From Luteibacter flocculans (lineage in GTDB: Bacteria > Pseudomonadota > Gammaproteobacteria > Xanthomonadales > Rhodanobacteraceae): a stretch of 64,000 nucleotides of DNA. The notes under the pieces were generated by a model. It did no database searches and was not told the origin of the DNA. It saw nothing but the letters and a program-made list of their open reading frames with translations. The stretch is taken from NCBI RefSeq assembly GCF_023612255.1, contig NZ_CP063231.1, forward strand, positions 2,586,001 through 2,650,000, written 5' to 3'. Made by a program: the position numbers and the translations under genes. Below, in pieces: positions 59,942 through 64,000 of the stretch; the stretch's first letter is position 1; each line of letters starts with the position of its first letter.

Positions 59942-61190
59942 AACCGAACGAGTTGGAGAACACGACGTCGATCTTCGCCTCTTCCGCCTTGTTCGGCACG
60001 AGATCCATGCCGAGGGCCGCCACTTCCGGATCGACCTCTTCCAGGTTCATGGTCGGCGGAATGATGCCGTCGCGCAGCGCGAGGATCGAGAAGATCGCTT
60101 CCACGCCGCCCGCCGCGCCGAGCAAATGACCCGTCACGGACTTGGTCGAACTGACGGCGAAGCTGCCCTTGCGCGTGGCATGGTCGCCGAACACGCTGCG
60201 AATGGCCTTGGCTTCGCCGAGATCGCCCACCGGCGTGGACGTGCCGTGCGCGTTCACGTACTGCACGTCGGACGCGTTCAGGCCGGCGTCGTGCAGCGCG
60301 TTGCGCATGGCCAGTTCCGCGCCATCGCCGCTCGGCGCGGTGATGTGGTACGCGTCGCCGCTCATGCCGAAGCCGATGATCTCGGCCAGGATGTTGGCAC
60401 CGCGCGCCTTGGCGAATTCGTATTCCTCGAGCATCAGCATGCCGGCGCCGTTGGACAGCAGGAAACCATCGCGGCCCACGTCCCACGGACGGCTGGCATG
60501 AATGGGATCGTCGTTGCGCGTGGACATCGCCTTGGCCGAGCAGAAGCCCGCCATGGCCGTCGGCGTGGTGGCGAACTCTGCACCGCCAGCAAGCATGGCG
60601 TCGGCATCGCCGTACTGGATGAGGCGCATGGCCATGCCGATGTTGTGCGCCGCCGTCGTGCATGCCGAGACGAGGGCGATGTTCGGGCCCTTCATCCCGT
60701 GATAAATCGACAGGTTGCCGGCGACCATGTTGATGATCGAACTCGGCACGTAGAACGGCGACACCTTGCGCGGTCCCTTCTCGGCCAACTCGATGGCCGT
60801 CGCCTCGATGGTGTGCAGACCACCGATGCCGGCGCCCGCGGCGACGCCGATACGTCCCGCGTTTTCCTCGGTCACCACCAGTCCGGACGCCCGGAACGCA
60901 TGGGTACCCGCGACGATACCGTAGTGGATGAACGGATCCATCCGCTTGAAGTCCTTCGCGATGGAGCGACGCTCGTCATCCGGCGTGTCGGTGCCGGCGA
61001 AATAGGCGTCGACCGGATCGAAGTCACGAACCTCACCGGCAATGCGCGTGGCGTACGCGGTGGCGTCGAAAGCGGTAACAGGGCCGATGCCGCTGTTGCC
61101 TTCGACGACGTTCTTCCAGGCGGTGGCGAGATCGTTGCCGACCGGCGAGACGATGCCCATGCCGGTCACTACCACACGTCGCTTAGTCAT
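59901..61190 (-). CDS. fabF: Beta-ketoacyl-ACP synthase II
   Basis: 429-residue condensing enzyme of fatty acid elongation. Catalytic triad Cys177 (IALVSACTTAAHN), His315 (VNAHGTSTP) and His355 (SVTGHLLGAAGG). Length and the N-terminal RRVVVTGMGIVSPVG identify FabF. Separated from acpP by a 149-base gap holding a terminator. Confidence 0.96.
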   Translation of the reverse strand: MTKRRVVVTGMGIVSPVGNDLATAWKNVVEGNSGIGPVTAFDATAYATRIAGEVRDFDPVDAYFAGTDTPDDERRSIAKDFKRMDPFIHYGIVAGTHAFRASGLVVTEENAGRIGVAAGAGIGGLHTIEATAIELAEKGPRKVSPFYVPSSIINMVAGNLSIYHGMKGPNIALVSACTTAAHNIGMAMRLIQYGDADAMLAGGAEFATTPTAMAGFCSAKAMSTRNDDPIHASRPWDVGRDGFLLSNGAGMLMLEEYEFAKARGANILAEIIGFGMSGDAYHITAPSGDGAELAMRNALHDAGLNASDVQYVNAHGTSTPVGDLGEAKAIRSVFGDHATRKGSFAVSSTKSVTGHLLGAAGGVEAIFSILALRDGIIPPTMNLEEVDPEVAALGMDLVPNKAEEAKIDVVFSNSFGFGGTNGTLAFRRV

Positions 61191-61250
61191 GCGTTCTCAT
61201 CCTTCACTTGTTCCGCGCAACCATACGCGGGCGCAGGTTGCGTTAGACGC

Positions 61251-61278
61251 AAACAAAAACTGCGCCATGACGGCGCAG
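61251..61278 (-). terminator. Rho-independent terminator after acpP
   Basis: 7-bp perfect stem (61260-61266 / 61272-61278), five-base loop, then on the minus strand TTTTTGTTT. It lies 60 bases past the acpP stop and before fabF. It would let the very abundant acpP transcript end while some reads through to fabF. Confidence 0.8.
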
Positions 61279-61339
61279 CTTCCGTGTCGCTCGGAGATCG
61301 ACGGGAGGCGGCGCCTCCGATCGACAACCAGTCGCTCGA

Positions 61340-61579
61340 TCAGGCCTTGACGTGAGCCTTGACGTAATCGATCGCCTGCTGGACCGTCGTGATCTTCTCG
61401 GCTTCCTCGTCCGGGATCTCGCACTCGAACTCTTCCTCGAGCGCCATCACGAGCTCGACCGTGTCCAGCGAATCGGCGCCCAGATCGTCAACGAACGACG
61501 CGGTGGTGGTGACTTCCTCTTCCTTGACGCCCAGCTGTTCCACGACGATCTTCTTGACGCGTTCTTCGATGGTGCTCAT
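61340..61579 (-). CDS. acpP: Acyl carrier protein
   Basis: 79-residue acidic carrier for growing acyl chains. The phosphopantetheine attachment site is Ser37 in the universal [21 protein letters not shown] (split here by key residues D36-S37-L38). Four-helix layout, net strongly negative. The ATG at 61579 has a strong GGGAGGT site 8-9 bases upstream; the longer in-frame extension is not part of ACP. Confidence 0.98.
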   Translation of the reverse strand: MSTIEERVKKIVVEQLGVKEEEVTTTASFVDDLGADSLDTVELVMALEEEFECEIPDEEAEKITTVQQAIDYVKAHVKA

Positions 61580-61614
61580 GTTGCCTTTACCTCCCGAGGG
61601 AAAATTCCGGCGGC

Positions 61615-61644
61615 ATTGTAGTGGCTGAGGCCTGAGCCCGCCAA
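61615..61644 (-). promoter_or_regulatory. Candidate promoter of acpP
   Basis: On the minus strand: TTGGCG (61644-61639), 18 bases, TACAAT (61620-61615), about 36 bases before the acpP ATG. A separate strong acpP promoter inside the fab cluster is known in other bacteria and fits the adjacent terminator. Confidence 0.6.
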
Positions 61645-61665
61645 CACACACCGCCACGTTGATGA

Positions 61666-61691
61666 CGCCCGGTTTTTCTTAAAGCCGGGCG
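61666..61691. repeat. Inverted repeat between fabG and acpP
   Basis: 7-bp perfect stem (61666-61672 / 61685-61691) with a T/A-rich 12-base loop that can extend the pairing by three. No T run follows on the minus strand. It could end the fabG transcript weakly or be an operator upstream of the acpP promoter. Confidence 0.4.
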
Positions 61692-61760
61692 CGAAATGAC
61701 GATTGTCTCTCAAAATCGGGCCGGTGGCGACTGCCGCCATGCCCGCCGGTACTGCCCCGA

Positions 61761-62504
61761 TCAGGGCATGTACATGCCGCCGTTCACATGCAGGGTCTCG
61801 CCGGTGATGTATTTGGCCGCCGGGGACGCCAGGAACGCCACGGCCTCGGCGATGTCGTTCGCTTCGCCCAGATGGCCCAGCGCAATGCCCGAAAGGAGCG
61901 CGGCACGCTGCTCTTCGGGCAGAGCGCGGGTCATGTCGGTATCGATGAAGCCGGGGGCCACCACGTTCACGGTGATGCCACGGGACCCGATCTCACGGGC
62001 CAGCGACTTCGAGAACGCGATGATGCCGGCCTTGGCTGCGGCGTAGTTGGCCTGCCCTGGGTTGCCGGTGACGCCCACCACCGAGGCGATGCTGACGATG
62101 CGACCCTTGCGCGCCTTCATCATGCCGCGCATCACCGCCTTCGACGTGCGGAACACGGAGGTGAGATTGGTCTCCATGATGGCGCTCCAATCGTCTTCCT
62201 TCATACGCATCAGGAGCTGGTCGCGCGTGATGCCAGCATTATTCACGAGAATGGAAACGGCGCCCGTCTGTTTGGCAATGTCGTCGACCAGCGCCTCGAT
62301 CGCTGACGCATCCGTCACGTTCAGCACGCGGCCGTGACCACCGTGGGCAGCGAGACGCTCGCCGATGGCGTCGGCTCCGGCCTGGCTGGTGGCGGTACCG
62401 AACACGGTGGCGCCCAGTGCGGCAAGCTTGTCAGCGATGGCGGCGCCGATACCCCGGCTTGCGCCGGTGACGAGGGCAATCTCGCCCTTCAGGGGATGAG
62501 TCAT
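61761..62504 (-). CDS. fabG: 3-oxoacyl-ACP reductase
   Basis: 247-residue NADPH-dependent short-chain reductase of the fatty acid cycle. Cofactor motif VTGASRGIGAAIA (12-24), NNAGITRD, catalytic Ser141, Tyr154 and Lys158 (SIASVVGVTGNPGQANYAAAK). C terminus ITGETLHVNGGMYMP is the FabG signature. 27 bases after fabD. Confidence 0.97.
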   Translation of the reverse strand: MTHPLKGEIALVTGASRGIGAAIADKLAALGATVFGTATSQAGADAIGERLAAHGGHGRVLNVTDASAIEALVDDIAKQTGAVSILVNNAGITRDQLLMRMKEDDWSAIMETNLTSVFRTSKAVMRGMMKARKGRIVSIASVVGVTGNPGQANYAAAKAGIIAFSKSLAREIGSRGITVNVVAPGFIDTDMTRALPEEQRAALLSGIALGHLGEANDIAEAVAFLASPAAKYITGETLHVNGGMYMP

Positions 62505-62531
62505 GATAGTTCCTTGCGAGGGAGCGGGGAT

Positions 62532-63473
62532 TCAGGCCTGCAGCGCGGCATCGAGTTCGGCAGGCGTACCGATCGCCTTCGCCTCGATGGACTTGTCGAT
62601 ACGCTTGATGAGGCCAGCGAGCACCTTGCCCGGGCCGCACTCGAGCGCCTGGGTGATGCCGTCGGCAGCGAGCACTTGCACGCATTCCGTCCAGCGAACC
62701 GGCAGGTAGAGCTGACGCTGCAAGGCACCACGAATCGCATCCACCGAGTCGTGCACCTTGGCGTCGGCATTCTGCACGACGGGAATCGTCGGCAGGCGCC
62801 AGGCAATGGCGGCCATGCGCTCACCGAGCGCATCCGCGGCATCACGCATCAGCATGGAATGAGAGGGCACGGACACGGCCAGCTTCACGGCCTTCTTCAC
62901 ACCGAGCTCGGCGAGGCGCGCGAGCGCGCGATCCACCGCTTCGGCATGACCGGCGATAACCAACTGACCAGGTGAGTTGTAGTTGGCAGGCGCCACGACC
63001 TGGCCTTGCGCAACCTCTTCGCAGACCTGGGCGATCTGCGCATCGTCGCCGCCGAGGATGGCGGCCATGGCGCCGACGCCAGGAGGCACGGCCGCCTGCA
63101 TGAGGCGCCCACGCTCGGCACCCAGTCCGGCGGCATCCTTCAGCGACAGGGCGCCAGCAGCGACCAGCGCGCTGTATTCGCCAAGACTATGGCCCGACAA
63201 CCGGGCCGGAACGCGACCGCCCTGCTTCGTCCACACGCGCCAGACGGCCACGCTCGCCGCCAACAGGGCGGGCTGCGTGTTTTCCGTGCTGTTGAGCGTT
63301 TCCTCGGGCCCGTTCTGGCTGATGTCCCACAGATCGATACCCGCCCCTTCCGAGGCTTCGTCGAAGGTAGCGCGCACCTCCGAATGGACGGCAGCCAGTT
63401 CGGCGAGCATCCCGACGGACTGCGAACCCTGACCGGGAAAAACGAAGGCAAGCGAGGCGCTGGTTGAGGTCAT
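62532..63473 (-). CDS. fabD: Malonyl-CoA:ACP transacylase
   Basis: 313 residues; loads malonyl onto ACP. N-terminal FVFPGQGSQSVGM, nucleophile Ser96 in RLSGHSLGEYSALVA, Arg in the GRLMQAAVPPGVGAMAAI region, and the catalytic His in SVPSHSMLM (about 206). In the usual fabH-fabD-fabG-acpP-fabF order. Confidence 0.97.
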   Translation of the reverse strand: MTSTSASLAFVFPGQGSQSVGMLAELAAVHSEVRATFDEASEGAGIDLWDISQNGPEETLNSTENTQPALLAASVAVWRVWTKQGGRVPARLSGHSLGEYSALVAAGALSLKDAAGLGAERGRLMQAAVPPGVGAMAAILGGDDAQIAQVCEEVAQGQVVAPANYNSPGQLVIAGHAEAVDRALARLAELGVKKAVKLAVSVPSHSMLMRDAADALGERMAAIAWRLPTIPVVQNADAKVHDSVDAIRGALQRQLYLPVRWTECVQVLAADGITQALECGPGKVLAGLIKRIDKSIEAKAIGTPAELDAALQA

Positions 63474-63595
63474 GCGTGGCGATTCCGGTACTTCAAACCG
63501 CGCATGGTGCCAGCAAGCCGGGGGCTAATGCACCATTCGCAGGCGTGTGGTGCCGGGGATGCTGGGTGATTCCGATGGTGCCGGGGGTACAAGCG

Positions 63596-63685
63596 GTGTC
63601 AGGTGTACGCGTGGTGGCAGGTGTACCCGTGGTGTCAGGTGTACCCGTGGTGTCAGGTGTATCGGTGGTGTCAGGTGTATCGGTG
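63596..63685. repeat. Five-copy 18-bp tandem repeat between fabH and fabD
   Basis: Five contiguous 18-base copies (63596, 63614, 63632, 63650, 63668) of GTGTCAGGTGTACCCGTG and close variants; copies 4-5 read TATCG in place of TACCC. It abuts a REP hairpin. Being a multiple of three it stays open in several frames and encodes a Thr/Pro/Asp-rich pattern on the minus strand, but no start or conserved protein supports coding. Confidence 0.9.
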
Positions 63686-63686
63686 G

Positions 63687-63751
63687 TGGGAGCCAGCCTG
63701 CTGGCGATGGGTGCTCGCGGCAAGCACCCATCGCCAGCAGGCTGGCTCCCA
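63687..63751. repeat. Long perfect inverted repeat (head-to-head REPs)
   Basis: 29-base perfect arms (63687-63715 / 63723-63751) with a seven-base loop. Each arm is a GGGAGCCAGCCTGCTGGCGATGGG-type element, so this is two REPs facing each other. It would form a very stable hairpin between fabH and fabD on either strand. Confidence 0.9.
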
Positions 63752-63786
63752 TCCGACAAGGCAATCAGTAGCGCGGCGGAGCAACT

Positions 63787-63905
63787 GTGGGAGCCGCTAT
63801 GGCGGCGAGGGGAATTCACCTTGCCGCTTCACTGCTCCGCGGGCTTCTCGCCGCTATAGCGGCTCCCACCGTGTCGGTACTTTTCGCCGCTATAGCAGCT
63901 CCAAC
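63787..63905. repeat. Three further REP elements before the fabH stop
   Basis: One GTGGGAGCCGCTATGGCGGC-type element at 63787, an inverted partner ending near 63869, and a decayed inverted copy at about 63882-63905 (GCTATAGCAGCTCCAAC). Together with the preceding repeats they fill the whole 439-base gap 63474-63912, in which no gene is supported. Confidence 0.8.
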
Positions 63906-63912
63906 ATTTTAA

Positions 63913-64000
63913 TTAGTAGCGCAGCAGCGCCGAGGCCCAGGTGAAACCGCCGCCGAAGGCTTCCAGCAACAGGTTCTGCCCGCGCTGGACCTTGCCCGAA
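63913..64000 (-). CDS. fabH: Beta-ketoacyl-ACP synthase III, C-terminal end only
   Basis: The last 28 codons and TAA stop of a gene that continues beyond the window. The translated end is SGKVQRGQNLLLEAFGGG followed by FTWASALLRY, matching the FabH C terminus (LLEAFGGGFTWGSALVR). Position upstream of fabD confirms it. FabH starts fatty acid synthesis from acetyl-CoA and malonyl-ACP. Confidence 0.92.
   Translation of the reverse strand, partial: SGKVQRGQNLLLEAFGGGFTWASALLRY

Noticed and set aside
63493-63819. Thr/Pro/Asp-repeat protein on the minus strand
   Set aside because: The frame is open only because the 18-bp tandem repeat and REP hairpins lack stops. No ribosome site, and it is bounded by REP sequence.

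Overview
The window is 64 kb of dense, GC-rich bacterial chromosome. It carries housekeeping operons in an order typical of Gammaproteobacteria, order Xanthomonadales. The free-living Rhodanobacteraceae (Luteibacter/Dyella-like) are the best guess. This rests on an NAD-type isocitrate dehydrogenase, separate nuoC and nuoD in a full 14-gene nuo operon, a phoB-phoR-ppk-ppx cluster, folC-dedD-cvpA-purF, miaA-hfq-hflX-hflK-hflC-purA, fabH-fabD-fabG-acpP-fabF followed by pabB-pabC-mltG-tmk-holB, an S46 peptidase, and many GTGGGAG-headed REP elements. The taxonomy is inference; no rRNA lies in the window. No phage, insertion sequence, plasmid or CRISPR signal was seen.

Layout. 1-4.1 kb: 3' part of a GH35 beta-galactosidase gene, a YccF-family protein, an initiator tRNA with its own promoter and terminator, NAD-isocitrate dehydrogenase, and a glutaredoxin/AhpD-like pair. 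4.2-15 kb, plus strand: BepA-like periplasmic protease, PhoB/PhoR, polyphosphate kinase, a lipid-type glycosyltransferase, a small membrane protein, exopolyphosphatase, a secreted peptidyl-prolyl isomerase and LpxH. 15-20.7 kb, minus strand: DUF455, PurF, CvpA, DedD-like SPOR protein, FolC. A fatty-acid-hydroxylase-family gene runs the other way at 20.7-21.9 kb. 21.9-28.2 kb, minus strand: the miaA to purA block. 28.24-28.71 kb: a four-unit intergenic array of DnaA-box-like motifs, the most unusual element here. 28.7-30.9 kb: S46 dipeptidyl-peptidase. 31-37 kb, plus strand: tdh, a DUF748 giant and kbl. 37.1-38.7 kb: a pseudouridine synthase gene, then a 169-bp-period REP array. 38.7-53.4 kb, minus strand: nuoN to nuoA. 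53.7-63.5 kb, minus strand: PilZ, PIG-L deacetylase, holB, tmk, mltG, pabC, pabB, fabF, acpP, fabG, fabD. The 3' end of fabH closes the window behind a repeat-rich gap.

How the parts work together. PhoBR senses phosphate, Ppk/Ppx make and degrade polyphosphate, and a diacylglycerol-type glycosyltransferase overlapping ppk hints at phosphate-sparing membrane lipid change. The nuo genes encode complex I. The fab genes make acyl chains, LpxH acts in lipid A synthesis, and pabB/pabC/folC supply folate. Tdh/Kbl degrade threonine. HflK/HflC, BepA and the S46 peptidase handle membrane and periplasmic protein turnover.

The strongest leads are the intergenic array at 28.2-28.7 kb, with 16 box-like motifs in invariant spacing, and the glycosyltransferase/membrane-protein insertion in the polyphosphate locus.
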